Source: Martinezella lusitana
GTDB lineage: Bacteria; Pseudomonadota; Alphaproteobacteria; Rhizobiales; Rhizobiaceae
Assembly: GCF_016901135.1 (NCBI RefSeq)
Contig: NZ_JAFEVL010000066.1
Location: 62,001 to 126,000, forward strand
DNA length: 64,000 bases
Reading direction: 5' to 3'
A model generated the notes under the pieces. The model was not told where the DNA came from. It ran no database searches and saw nothing but the letters and a program-made list of their open reading frames with translations. A program made the position numbers and the translations under genes. Position 1 is the first letter of the stretch. Each line of letters starts with the position of its first letter. Positions 1 to 7,812 of the stretch are shown here, piece by piece.

Positions 1-498
1 GAAAGCCTCGGGCCGGTCCGAGGGCCATTCGCCACCGGGTTCGTGCGACGCCATGATCTCGGCCTCGAATTGAATCGGGCACTCCGCTATGCGCAGCGGC
101 CGGACAAGATCGGCAAACTGAGGGGTAAAGCCGGCGACATCGAACTTGTCGGATTCGAACCGGTATCCGATTTTCTCCTTGTGGGGAGGAACGGGATTGC
201 GACCCGTCGTCGGAGCGATCGCCTCGATCTTCTGCCACAGATCCGGAGAGGGAAAATTCAACACCAGTTGCCGCTCGCGCATGGCGTTTTCCCCACCCTT
301 GCTTGTCGATGTCAGGCCCAGAACGATGCGATCGAAGAGCGCCCAGGCCGACGACATGGGTGAGATATTCGTGGTGCCATCGGGATTGAGACTGGTAACC
401 AGCACGACAGGCGTGCCGACATAGAGCACGCTGGGCTTGATGACGATATGCTCGCGATCGCTCTCCACGGACTTGGATAAGGCTGCGTTCATCAACAT
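1..498 (-). CDS. Flavin reductase-like domain protein, 3' part cut by window edge
   Basis: This reading frame runs off the left edge, so only the first 166 codons are present. The protein has the look of the flavin reductase-like (FMN-binding split barrel) family: an early segment on a published-product-like strand (VLVTSLNPDGTTNISPMSSA, about residues 33-52) followed by GLTS and an NFPS motif. Such proteins bind FMN and usually act in redox reactions, but the substrate cannot be told. The ATG at 498 is chosen because AAAGGAGAG lies 8 bases upstream. A 22-base palindrome lies about 50-70 bases upstream of the start and may be an operator. The family call is from memory of the fold, not from a search. 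Confidence 0.7.
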   Translation of the reverse strand, partial: MLMNAALSKSVESDREHIVIKPSVLYVGTPVVLVTSLNPDGTTNISPMSSAWALFDRIVLGLTSTSKGGENAMRERQLVLNFPSPDLWQKIEAIAPTTGRNPVPPHKEKIGYRFESDKFDVAGFTPQFADLVRPLRIAECPIQFEAEIMASHEPGGEWPSDRPEAF

Positions 499-546
499 TG
501 CAAACTCTCCTTTGAGAGCCGCAGTGTAGCCGAAGAGAAGCATGAA

Positions 547-568
547 TAGTTCGGTCGTGGCCGAACTA
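547..568. promoter_or_regulatory. 22-bp palindrome, probable operator of the flavin reductase gene
   Basis: TAGTTCGG and its exact reverse complement CCGAACTA flank a 6-base centre. It lies 49-70 bases upstream of the minus-strand start at 498, where a repressor site would sit. There is no T-run, so it is not a terminator of the usual kind. The regulator is unknown; it is unlike the repeats beside the HxlR gene. Confidence 0.5.
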
Positions 569-714
569 TGGACATCAGAGAACAGATCGGCCGATGCGGG
601 CGGCGGCAAACATTGCCGGGCCTTCCTCGCGCTTTTGCGTCGATGCGGTCTGACCGCCGCGTAGATCGAGGCGCTATTGCCGGCTAGCCATTTGCCGGCT
701 TAGTTCTGTGTCTT

Positions 715-1176
715 TTACGTTCGAGCGAGACTGGGCGGTGGAAGCACCATGGTATCCTCCACGCTGAGCATGCGCCCGTCTTGCGCGCGCAGTTCCAGTC
801 GTCGCACCGGCAGGCCAGTCTGCTTGTCGACCAGCATCACATGCGGCTCTTCCCGCTCGAAGAAGAATTCCTCTCCCCATTGGCGAAGCGCGACGAGAAG
901 CGGAAACAGGCCGCGCCCCTTCTCGGTCAGCACATATTCCTGATAGGGACTGCCATCCGATGCCGGCACAGTCTCCATGATGCCGTGCGCGACGAGATTG
1001 CGCAGCCGGGCCGAAAGAATGTTCTTCGCGAGCCCCAGGCTCTTTTGGAATTCGCCGAAACGGCGCAGGCCGTCGAAGGCATCGCGGATGATCAGCAGCG
1101 ACCACCAGTCGCCGATCGCATCCAATGGCCGGGCAATTCCGCACATGGAATCCCTGTGACTTACTCTTTTAGCCAT
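715..1176 (-). CDS. HxlR-family winged-helix transcriptional regulator
   Basis: A 153-residue protein with the HxlR pattern: an N-terminal Cys (SMCG, residue 12), the core GDWWSLLIIRDAFDGLRRFG, then the recognition helix region LGLAKNILSARLRNLVAHGI and a wing ending in YVLTEKG. HxlR proteins are dimeric regulators that often sense reactive electrophiles or oxidants through cysteine. The frame is open upstream to 1236, but the start at 1176 (MAKR) fits the usual family length and has AGG 8 bases before it. It is divergent from the hydrolase at 1336, and the gap holds two copies of an operator-like sequence, so it probably controls that gene and itself. Confidence 0.88.
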   Translation of the reverse strand: MAKRVSHRDSMCGIARPLDAIGDWWSLLIIRDAFDGLRRFGEFQKSLGLAKNILSARLRNLVAHGIMETVPASDGSPYQEYVLTEKGRGLFPLLVALRQWGEEFFFEREEPHVMLVDKQTGLPVRRLELRAQDGRMLSVEDTMVLPPPSLART

Positions 1177-1265
1177 CGCGACCTGCCTGCGCTCCATTCC
1201 TGCATTCTGGTGATACCGCGCTGTAGGCATGCACAAGTGCCGCCACTACGCCTCACCAATATATC

Positions 1266-1320
1266 GGTTGCAAACTAAAACCACAAGCGGTACGAAATAG
1301 TGGTTTCAAACTAAAACCAC
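1266..1320. promoter_or_regulatory. Two direct operator-like repeats between HxlR gene and hydrolase
   Basis: GGTTKCAAACTAAAACCAC occurs at 1266-1284 and 1302-1320, identical at 18 of 19 bases and 36 bp apart, which puts both on nearly the same helix face. The second copy is extended to a GTGGTTT-N7-AAACCAC inverted repeat (1300-1320). Placement in the divergent intergenic region makes them the likely binding sites of the HxlR protein. No clear -35/-10 pair was assigned. Confidence 0.6.
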
Positions 1321-1335
1321 ATTAGGAGAGCAACC

Positions 1336-2256
1336 GTGATTCCTTCCGATGCGACTTTCGCCGGCACATTCCCCTTCGCACCCCATTTCACCGATGCACC
1401 AGGTTTCCGCATGCATTACGTCGATGAAGGACCGCACGACGGCGAGGTCATCCTCTGCCTTCATGGCGAGCCGACCTGGGGCTATCTCTTCCGTCACCTC
1501 ATTCCGGCTTTGAGTGAGACGCATCGCGTGGTCGTCCCCGACCACATGGGTTTCGGCAAGAGCGAGACGCCAGCCGACCGTAGCTATTGGCTGCAGGACC
1601 ATATCGATAATCTCGAGGCCTTCGTGCTTGCGCTCGGCCTCACCGATATCACCCTCGTCATGCATGATTTCGGCGGCCCTGTCGGCATGGGCCTCGCCGC
1701 CCGTCATCCGGACCGTATCCGCCGCATCATCTCGGCCAACGGACCGACGCCATTCGGCCAGGCGGATATTCTCGATCGTCTCACAGCAAATGCGGGCGTA
1801 TCACCATGGTTCCAGTGGATCTCCGGCGCGCATGCAAACGGCACGCTGGAGCCCGTGCTGCAGCATCTCGGCTTCAATATCCTGAGCACCCTCAAACTCA
1901 ACGGCTTCGAGAACAACACAATTATCACCAACACATGGATTGCCGCCTATGGCGCCCCGTTCGCAAGCCCGGCTGATTGTCTGGGTGCGCTTGGCTGGGC
2001 GAAGGGCTTCGCAACAGGCACCCATAGGTTCGAAACGCCCGCCCTCGCGGCCGACCGCGCCATCCGCGGCAAGCCTGCTCTTGCAATATGGGGAGAAGCA
2101 GACATCACCCTCCACGCAGACCATTTCCTGCCGCTCTTCTCCGCGATTTTCCCCAAGGCCCCCGTCAGGCGCCTCGCGGGCATCGGGCATTATTGCTTCG
2201 AGGATGCCCCGGATGTGGTTGCGGGCTTCATCTCGGACTTCGTTCGTCAGACCTGA
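1336..2256 (+). CDS. Alpha/beta hydrolase, haloalkane dehalogenase-like
   Basis: A 306-residue alpha/beta hydrolase. HGEPTWGYLFR (residues 43-53) matches the oxyanion segment of haloalkane dehalogenases, and the nucleophile elbow HDFGG places an Asp (residue 111) where lipases have Ser. The probable catalytic His is residue 285 (GIGHY). In the well-studied enzyme DhlA the residue after the nucleophile is a halide-holding Trp; here it is Phe, so true dehalogenase activity is uncertain and an epoxide- or ester-type substrate is possible. The start is GTG, with AGGAG 8 bases upstream. It lies opposite the HxlR regulator, whose likely operators are in its promoter. Confidence 0.85.
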   Translation: MIPSDATFAGTFPFAPHFTDAPGFRMHYVDEGPHDGEVILCLHGEPTWGYLFRHLIPALSETHRVVVPDHMGFGKSETPADRSYWLQDHIDNLEAFVLALGLTDITLVMHDFGGPVGMGLAARHPDRIRRIISANGPTPFGQADILDRLTANAGVSPWFQWISGAHANGTLEPVLQHLGFNILSTLKLNGFENNTIITNTWIAAYGAPFASPADCLGALGWAKGFATGTHRFETPALAADRAIRGKPALAIWGEADITLHADHFLPLFSAIFPKAPVRRLAGIGHYCFEDAPDVVAGFISDFVRQT

Positions 2257-2471
2257 GCGCCATTCGAGATAAAATCCGAAACGAAGGAACGAGAGAGCCT
2301 TCCCGCTCCTGATGCTCGCGGGGTTATCCGCGCCCAAATCTCAAGGAATACCGAGACGGATCTTCCCGAGCGCCACGCCGGAAGACGCGGATTCCGGGGC
2401 CTGACCAATTGACATTCGCTGCCGTTATGACACCGTTTCGGCTTGTTGCTGAAACACCGTTTTGAGGCAAA

Positions 2472-2867
2472 ATGACAAAACGATCGCAAGCAGTTATCAC
2501 CACGGCCGAAGAGCGCCCGCGCGACGGATGGGACGACCCGGTCCATGGCCGCATATCCTGGCACACGCTGCTGAGCAGCGACATCACCCCCACCGACAGC
2601 TTGAGTGCCGGCATTGCGGAACTTGTCCCCGGCGGCGAGCTCAAGCCGCACCGGCACGACCCGTCGGAGATCTATTTCGTCTTCGAGGGAACCGGCATCG
2701 TACGGATCGACGGGCAGGAAACCACGGTCAAGCCCGGCACGACAGTCTTCATTCCCGGCAACGCCGAACACGGCATCCGCAACGAATCAGGCGCAAACCT
2801 GAAGTTTTTCTACGTCTTCCCGACCGGCTCTTTTGCGGACGTGGTCTATCGTTTTCCGGAAAACTGA
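2472..2867 (+). CDS. Single-domain cupin protein
   Basis: A 131-residue protein with one cupin barrel. The first cupin motif gives metal ligands His60, His62 and Glu66 (PHRHDPSEIYFVFEG), and the second supplies His100 (PGNAEHGIRNE). Cupins of this size serve as small dioxygenases, isomerases, lyases or sensor domains, so the reaction cannot be named. The start ATG has a weak GAGG 4 bases upstream. It follows the hydrolase in the same direction after 215 bases that hold a small hairpin (2435-2455), so it probably has its own promoter. Confidence 0.8.
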   Translation: MTKRSQAVITTAEERPRDGWDDPVHGRISWHTLLSSDITPTDSLSAGIAELVPGGELKPHRHDPSEIYFVFEGTGIVRIDGQETTVKPGTTVFIPGNAEHGIRNESGANLKFFYVFPTGSFADVVYRFPEN

Positions 2868-2931
2868 CGAATCTCAAGACCGTTTTTATCTAGCAAGCGA
2901 TCTGGGAAACATGGGCAACCAAGGCCCAATA

Positions 2932-3021
2932 TGGCGGAGAGGGTGGGATTTGAACCCACGATGCCCTTGCAGGCATGCCGCATTTCGAGTGCGGTGCATT
3001 CGACCACTCTGCCACCTCTCC
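2932..3021 (-). tRNA. tRNA-Ser, anticodon CGA
   Basis: Read on the minus strand, the gene starts GGAGAGG, pairs with CCTCTCC at the end, and carries an encoded CCA. The anticodon loop is CACTCGAAATG, giving CGA (reads UCG). The long variable arm and the GGTTCGAATCC T-loop are as expected for serine tRNA; length 90 bases. Its 3' end faces the accessory genes at 0-2.9 kb. Confidence 0.96.
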
Positions 3022-3117
3022 GGTTATGCTGGTCGGCGCGTTTGAGCGCGGGCGTTCTCATAGCGAGAGACGGGGGGGATGGCAAGGGCGAATATGAAAG
3101 CTTTTCATCCTTTTGCC

Positions 3118-3144
3118 TTGACAGATCAGGGGGGCTTATATATC
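3118..3144 (+). promoter_or_regulatory. Probable promoter of rplU-rpmA
   Basis: TTGACA (3118-3123) is followed after 15 bases by TATATC (3139-3144), close to the rhizobial CTTGAC/CTATAT consensus though with short spacing. This gives a leader of about 175 bases before rplU. The rest of the 3022-3326 gap shows no gene. Confidence 0.5.
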
Positions 3145-3326
3145 CCGTGCGACGCAATAGGTGTGGATAAGTCCGCGCCTTGCCGCCTTGCTTTGCGCAA
3201 GGTTTCACCGGCAGATCTTCTTGAGGGCCTCAAGCCTTTGGAATCCCTGCTAAGTTTCGACTGATAAAAAGACGGCCGCTTGTCCTTGTTGGCAAGAGAG
3301 CCGGAACGAACATGAAAGGATAAAAA

Positions 3327-3644
3327 ATGTTCGCAGTCATCAAGACCGGCGGTAAGCAGTACCGTGTGGCAGCCGACGACGTGCTGACCATCGAGAAGCT
3401 GGAAGTCACCGCCGGCGACATCGTAGAATTCACCGAAGTCCTCGTTATCGGCGAAGGCGCCGACGCTGCGATTGGTGCTCCCTTCGTCAAGGGCGCTTCC
3501 GTCAAGGCCGAAGTGGTCGAGCACAACCGCGGCAAGAAGGTCATCGCCTTCAAGAAGCGCCGTCGTCAGAACTCGAAGCGTTCGCGCGGCCATCGCCAGC
3601 ATCACACGGTCGTCCGCATCACGGACATCGTGGCTGCCAAGTAA
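3327..3644 (+). CDS. rplU: 50S ribosomal protein L21
   Basis: A 105-residue protein starting MFAVIKTGGKQYRV, the signature of bacterial L21, with the basic stretch FKKRRRQNSKRSRGHRQ near residues 73-89 that contacts 23S rRNA. It is a structural protein of the large ribosomal subunit. Length matches the family. The start ATG follows AAAGGA. rpmA begins 32 bases downstream and the two are surely co-transcribed, as in most bacteria, with obgE further on. Confidence 0.98.
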   Translation: MFAVIKTGGKQYRVAADDVLTIEKLEVTAGDIVEFTEVLVIGEGADAAIGAPFVKGASVKAEVVEHNRGKKVIAFKKRRRQNSKRSRGHRQHHTVVRITDIVAAK

Positions 3645-3676
3645 GTAACGGGATCAGGGTTTAAAGGAGAACTCCA

Positions 3677-3946
3677 ATGGCACACAAAAAAGCTGGCGGT
3701 TCGTCGCGCAACGGTCGCGATTCCGAATCCAAGCGCCTTGGCGTGAAGAAGTTCGGCGGCGAGAACGTCATCGCAGGCAACATTATCGTGCGTCAGCGCG
3801 GCACGCAGTGGCATCCGGGCACCAACGTTGGTCTCGGCAAGGATCACACGATTTTTGCGCTTACCGCGGGCAACGTGAACTACCGTACGAAGGCCAATGG
3901 CCGCGTGTACGTGTCTGTAATGCCGAAAGCGGAAGCAGCGGAATAG
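3677..3946 (+). CDS. rpmA: 50S ribosomal protein L27
   Basis: An 89-residue protein starting MAHKKAGGSSRNGRDS, the highly conserved N-terminal tail of L27 that reaches the peptidyl transferase centre. No extra N-terminal cleavage sequence of the Firmicutes type is present. The ribosome-binding site AAAGGAGA is strong. A clear stem-loop terminator follows at 4012, which separates the ribosomal pair from the acetyltransferases. Confidence 0.98.
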   Translation: MAHKKAGGSSRNGRDSESKRLGVKKFGGENVIAGNIIVRQRGTQWHPGTNVGLGKDHTIFALTAGNVNYRTKANGRVYVSVMPKAEAAE

Positions 3947-4011
3947 CCGGAAGCGCTTTAAAACAGCCGGCGTCTCATCGACCCGGCTGACCGCATCAGG
4001 TTCAGTTCAGA

Positions 4012-4046
4012 AAAAAGGGGAGATGGGGCGCCATCTCCCCTTTTTC
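4012..4046 (+). terminator. Intrinsic terminator after rpmA
   Basis: A stem of about 15 bp (AAAAAGGGGAGATGG paired with CCATCTCCCCTTTTT) around a 4-base loop, ending in a T-run. It is 66 bases downstream of the rpmA stop and just upstream of the ribosome-binding site of the next gene. Confidence 0.88.
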
Positions 4047-4074
4047 TTTACCCTCAACCAAGGAGGACTGAACC

Positions 4075-4710
4075 ATGCAAGGCGAATTGTTAAGGGAAGA
4101 CCAATCAAGGTCTCCCGAAGAGCGGCTGAGGCCGGAGCGGTTAAGGACCGATTGCCCTGTCTTACTGTCGGAAAGGCTCGTTCTGCGCGCGCCCCACGAA
4201 GAAGACATCGACGCCCTTGCCCATCTCGCCAACAACGCCAATGTCGCCACTATGGTATCGCGCATGCCGCACCCGTATACGACCAATGATGCCGCCGATT
4301 TCGTGCGACGCACGAAGCTTGGCGAGATTGGCAAGTGCGTCTATGCGATTACCAAAGCCGATAACGGCGCCTTTCTCGGATGCTGCGGCGTCGAGCCGAC
4401 CGCCGATCCACGCACCGTCGAGATCGGCTACTGGCTGGGCGAACCGCACTGGAACCAGGGCTATACGACGGAAGCCGCCCATGCCCTGATCGACATGGTC
4501 TTCCGCACGCGCGAAAACGTCGGCCAGATCGACGCCCGTTGCCGGGTCATGAACGTCGCCTCGAGACGGGTCGTGCAGAAGTGCGGCTTCCAGTTCCAGG
4601 GGTCCGGCCTTGCCGCTTCCCTGGCGCTCGGCAGCACCGTGCCGGTCGAATGGTACAGGCTCGACCGGAAGACCTGGATATCGTTGCGTAGCTGGGGAGG
4701 TCTGAGATGA
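4075..4710 (+). CDS. GNAT-family N-acetyltransferase (RimJ/RimL-like), first of a pair
   Basis: A 211-residue GNAT protein. After a 30-residue charged lead-in it shows SERLVLRAPHEEDID (33-46) typical of the RimJ/RimL subgroup, the strand EIGYWLGEPHWNQGYTTEAA (117-135) forming the acetyl-CoA loop, and the RVMNVASRRVVQKCGF segment. Substrates in this subgroup include ribosomal protein N-termini and small molecules; which one applies here is not visible. AAGGAGG precedes the ATG. Its stop overlaps the start of the second acetyltransferase (ATGA), so the two are translationally coupled. The pair lies between rpmA and obgE. Confidence 0.88.
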   Translation: MQGELLREDQSRSPEERLRPERLRTDCPVLLSERLVLRAPHEEDIDALAHLANNANVATMVSRMPHPYTTNDAADFVRRTKLGEIGKCVYAITKADNGAFLGCCGVEPTADPRTVEIGYWLGEPHWNQGYTTEAAHALIDMVFRTRENVGQIDARCRVMNVASRRVVQKCGFQFQGSGLAASLALGSTVPVEWYRLDRKTWISLRSWGGLR

Positions 4711-5294
4711 ACGCGCTCGCTCTCAACCGCCGCAATGACAGGATCCTGATGCCAGGCCCGTCGCCGGTCATCCAGACCGGACGGCTGACGTTGCGCCCGC
4801 ACCGGCTCAGCGATGCGGACGCGATTGCGGAATCGCTTTCCGATTTCGCCGTCACTCGCATGCTGGCCCGCGTGCCCGCGCCCTATGACCGGCAGGATGC
4901 GCTGGACTGGCTGGTCCAGCACACTTCCGGCCTGGGTATCGATTGGCAACTGGCCATCACCGAGGGGGACGATGCCCATATCGGCTGCGTCGCCGTCGAG
5001 CTCCGGCACGGCCGGTGGCATCTCGGCTACTGGCTGAACCGCTACTACTGGCGGCGCGGCATCATGACCGAGGCGGTGAAGGCTGCCTTGGAACGCTTTG
5101 CCCGCCGCATGCCCGAGGTCGCCGTCCATTCCGGCGCCTTCGCCGATAATCCGGCATCCTTGAAGCTGCAGCAGAAGCTCGGCTTCGAGATCACCGGATG
5201 CTCGGAGATCTACAGCTTTGCCCGCAACACCATGGTTCCGCATATCGAAACCGTGCTGAAGCCGGGCGCGCTGCGGCTCTCGCAGGCGGCGTGA
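4707..5294 (+). CDS. GNAT-family N-acetyltransferase (RimJ/RimL-like), second of a pair
   Basis: A 195-residue GNAT protein that overlaps the preceding one by four bases. It has TGRLTLRPHRLSDADAIAE (24-42), the acetyl-CoA loop in YYWRRGIMTEAVKAALE (113-129), and DNPASLKLQQKLGFE, the usual end of the fold. It resembles its neighbour in architecture but not closely in sequence, so an old duplication is possible. The target is unknown. A 12-bp stem hairpin lies 14 bases after the stop. Confidence 0.88.
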   Translation: MNALALNRRNDRILMPGPSPVIQTGRLTLRPHRLSDADAIAESLSDFAVTRMLARVPAPYDRQDALDWLVQHTSGLGIDWQLAITEGDDAHIGCVAVELRHGRWHLGYWLNRYYWRRGIMTEAVKAALERFARRMPEVAVHSGAFADNPASLKLQQKLGFEITGCSEIYSFARNTMVPHIETVLKPGALRLSQAA

Positions 5295-5308
5295 AGCCCT
5301 GAAAACCA

Positions 5309-5335
5309 GCTATCGCCGGCCCGGCCGGCGATAGC
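5309..5335 (+). terminator. GC-rich hairpin after the acetyltransferase pair
   Basis: GCTATCGCCGGC and its exact complement form a 12-bp stem with a 3-base loop. No T-run follows, so it may be a weak or factor-assisted terminator, or an mRNA-stabilising end. Confidence 0.5.
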
Positions 5336-5390
5336 GCCACACCAATCGCGCTGTTCTTCATGTTATGACAGGTCGACCGCACGATATTCT

Positions 5391-5417
5391 TTGACCTCAG
5401 CCCGAAGCGCCTATATC
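5391..5417 (+). promoter_or_regulatory. Probable promoter of obgE-proBA-nadD
   Basis: TTGACC (5391-5396) and TATATC (5412-5417) with a 15-base spacer, similar to the rplU promoter. It leaves a leader of about 140 bases before obgE. Assignment is by eye only. Confidence 0.42.
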
Positions 5418-5563
5418 GAAGGCGACATGACGGGTAAATGGCCGCTCGATGCGTCCTTATGGATGCGCAAAAGGCGGCTGAAATCGATTAAAGAGCGCAT
5501 AGGCTTTTCTAAATCCCATTCGATCCGAAGGGATATGCGCCGACACCGGGTGACGGACGTAAG

Positions 5564-6646
5564 ATGAAATTTCTCGATGAAGCAAAAGTCTATATTCGCT
5601 CAGGCGACGGCGGTGCGGGCAGCGTCTCGTTCCGGCGCGAGAAGTTCATCGAGTTCGGCGGACCAGATGGCGGCGATGGCGGCCGAGGCGGCGACGTCTG
5701 GGTCGAGGCGGTCAACGGCCTCAACACGCTGATCGACTTCCGCTATCAGCAGCATTTCAAGGCGACGATCGGCACGCATGGCATGGGCCGGAACCGCGCC
5801 GGCGCCAAGGGCGAAGACGTAACGCTGAAGGTGCCTGTGGGAACGCAGATCTTCGAAGAAGACGGGGAAACCCTGATCTGCGACATCACGCAGGAGGGCC
5901 AACGCTTTCGCCTGGCGCCAGGCGGAAATGGCGGCTTCGGCAACGCCTATTTCAAATCCTCGACCAACCAGGCGCCGGATTGGGCCAATCCTGGTCTGCC
6001 GGGCGAAGAAAAGACCATCTGGCTGCGGCTGAAGCTGATTGCCGATGCCGGCCTCGTCGGTCTGCCGAATGCAGGCAAATCGACTTTTCTCGCCTCTGTC
6101 AGCCGTGCACGGCCGAAGATAGCCAACTATCCATTCACGACGCTGCATCCCAATCTCGGCGTCGCCACCATCGATGGCCAGGAATTCGTGCTGGCCGACA
6201 TTCCCGGCTTGATCGAAGGCGCGCATGAAGGCGTCGGCATCGGCGACCGCTTTCTCGGCCATGTCGAGCGCACGCGCGTGCTGCTGCATCTCGTCTCCGC
6301 CCAGGAAGAGAAGGTCGGCAAGGCCTACAAGACGGTCAAGCACGAGCTTGAAGCTTACGGCAACAACATAACCGACAAACCTGAAATCGTCGCGCTATCG
6401 CAGATCGATGTGGTGGACGAGGAAACGCTGAAGAAGAAAACGCGCGAGCTGGCACGAGCCTGCGGCAAGACGCCCTTCCAGATCTCCGCCATCACCGGCC
6501 GCGGCATGACCGAAGTGCTGCGCGCGCTGCGCGACGTCATCGTCGAAGCCAATACGGGTGAGGCCGACAGGCCGGCAAAAACGCATAAGATACGCCATCG
6601 CGACCTGCAGAGTTCCGACGATGTGGACGAGGATCAGCAGGGATGA
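5564..6646 (+). CDS. obgE: GTPase ObgE (CgtA), ribosome-associated
   Basis: A 360-residue Obg GTPase. The glycine-rich Obg fold covers residues 1-158, then the G domain has the P-loop GLPNAGKST (166-174), switch II DIPGLIEGA (212-220) and the G4 region. G4 reads SQID (280-283) where most GTPases have NKxD, a change I recall in other rhizobial Obg proteins. The C-terminal tail is short and charged, without a full OCT domain. Obg acts in 50S assembly and growth control. It overlaps proB by four bases. Confidence 0.97.
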   Translation: MKFLDEAKVYIRSGDGGAGSVSFRREKFIEFGGPDGGDGGRGGDVWVEAVNGLNTLIDFRYQQHFKATIGTHGMGRNRAGAKGEDVTLKVPVGTQIFEEDGETLICDITQEGQRFRLAPGGNGGFGNAYFKSSTNQAPDWANPGLPGEEKTIWLRLKLIADAGLVGLPNAGKSTFLASVSRARPKIANYPFTTLHPNLGVATIDGQEFVLADIPGLIEGAHEGVGIGDRFLGHVERTRVLLHLVSAQEEKVGKAYKTVKHELEAYGNNITDKPEIVALSQIDVVDEETLKKKTRELARACGKTPFQISAITGRGMTEVLRALRDVIVEANTGEADRPAKTHKIRHRDLQSSDDVDEDQQG

Positions 6647-7812
6647 CCGCCCGCAAGCCGCTCGACCGCTATCGCCGGATCGTCATCAAGATTGGCTCGG
6701 CTCTTCTCGTCGATCGCAAGACCGGCCTGAAGAAATCCTGGCTCGACGGCATGTGTGCCGACATCGCCGCCCTGAAAGCCAAGGGCATCGACGTCCTCGT
6801 CGTCTCATCCGGCGCCATCGCGCTCGGCCGTTCAGTGCTCGACCTGCCCTCCGGCGCCCTGAAGCTGGAAGAAAGCCAGGCCGCCGCAGCCGTCGGACAG
6901 ATTTCGCTCGCCCGCGCCTGGTCCGAAAGCCTGTCGCATGACAATATCGTCGCCGGCCAGATCCTGCTGACGCTCGGCGACACGGAAGAGCGCCGCCGCT
7001 ATCTGAACGCCCGCGCCACGATCAACCAGCTGCTGAAGATCGGCGCCGTGCCGATCATCAACGAGAACGACACGGTCGCGACCAGCGAAATCCGCTATGG
7101 CGACAATGATCGTCTCGCCGCCCGGGTCGCCACCATGACCGGCGCCGACCTTCTGGTGCTACTGTCAGACATTGACGGGCTCTATACCGCCCCGCCGCAT
7201 CTCGATCCGCAGGCACAATTCCTCGATACGATTGCCGAGATCACGCCTGATATCGAGGCCATGGCCGGCGGCGCCGCATCCGAATTGTCGCGCGGCGGCA
7301 TGCGCACCAAGATCGATGCCGGCAAGATCGCCACCGGCGCCGGCTGCGCCATGATCATCGCCTCCGGCAAGACCGATCACCCATTGAATGCCATTGAGAA
7401 CGGCGCTCGCTCGTCCTGGTTTGCACCTTCGGGCACGCCCGTCACCGCCCGCAAGACCTGGATCGCCGGACAGCTGCAGCCGGCTGGCGAGCTGCATGTC
7501 GACGAGGGCGCGGTGACCGCGCTCGGCGCCGGCAAGAGCCTGCTGCCCGCCGGCGTGCGCAAGGTCGCCGGCCATTTCGGCCGCGGCGATACCGTGGCCG
7601 TGATCGGCCCTTCGGGCCGCGAAATCGCCCGGGGCCTCGCCGGCTACGACGCCGAGGAGGCGCGCCAGATCACCGGCCGCAAGTCGGCGGAGATCGAGGC
7701 TATCCTCGGCTATGCCGGCCGCGCCGCCATGGTGCACCGCGACGACCTCGTCATGACCGCGTCCGTCAAGACGAAGGCCGAGAAGTTGAAGAAGGATGAA
7801 GCCCATGCTTGA
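6643..7812 (+). CDS. proB: Glutamate 5-kinase
   Basis: A 389-residue protein that phosphorylates glutamate in the first step of proline synthesis. The amino-acid kinase domain (about 8-260) starts with RIVIKIGSALLV and includes VSSGAIALG and the ENDTVATSEIRYGDND segment that holds substrate. A C-terminal PUA domain (about 285-375) is present, as in E. coli ProB. Proline feedback inhibition is the family norm. The start overlaps obgE (ATGA) and the end overlaps proA by 8 bases, which points to tight coupling. Confidence 0.97.
   Translation: MTARKPLDRYRRIVIKIGSALLVDRKTGLKKSWLDGMCADIAALKAKGIDVLVVSSGAIALGRSVLDLPSGALKLEESQAAAAVGQISLARAWSESLSHDNIVAGQILLTLGDTEERRRYLNARATINQLLKIGAVPIINENDTVATSEIRYGDNDRLAARVATMTGADLLVLLSDIDGLYTAPPHLDPQAQFLDTIAEITPDIEAMAGGAASELSRGGMRTKIDAGKIATGAGCAMIIASGKTDHPLNAIENGARSSWFAPSGTPVTARKTWIAGQLQPAGELHVDEGAVTALGAGKSLLPAGVRKVAGHFGRGDTVAVIGPSGREIARGLAGYDAEEARQITGRKSAEIEAILGYAGRAAMVHRDDLVMTASVKTKAEKLKKDEAHA

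Noticed and set aside
43..424. Two plus-strand frames at the left edge
   Set aside because: They are shadows of the flavin reductase-like gene on the minus strand, which gives a recognisable protein.
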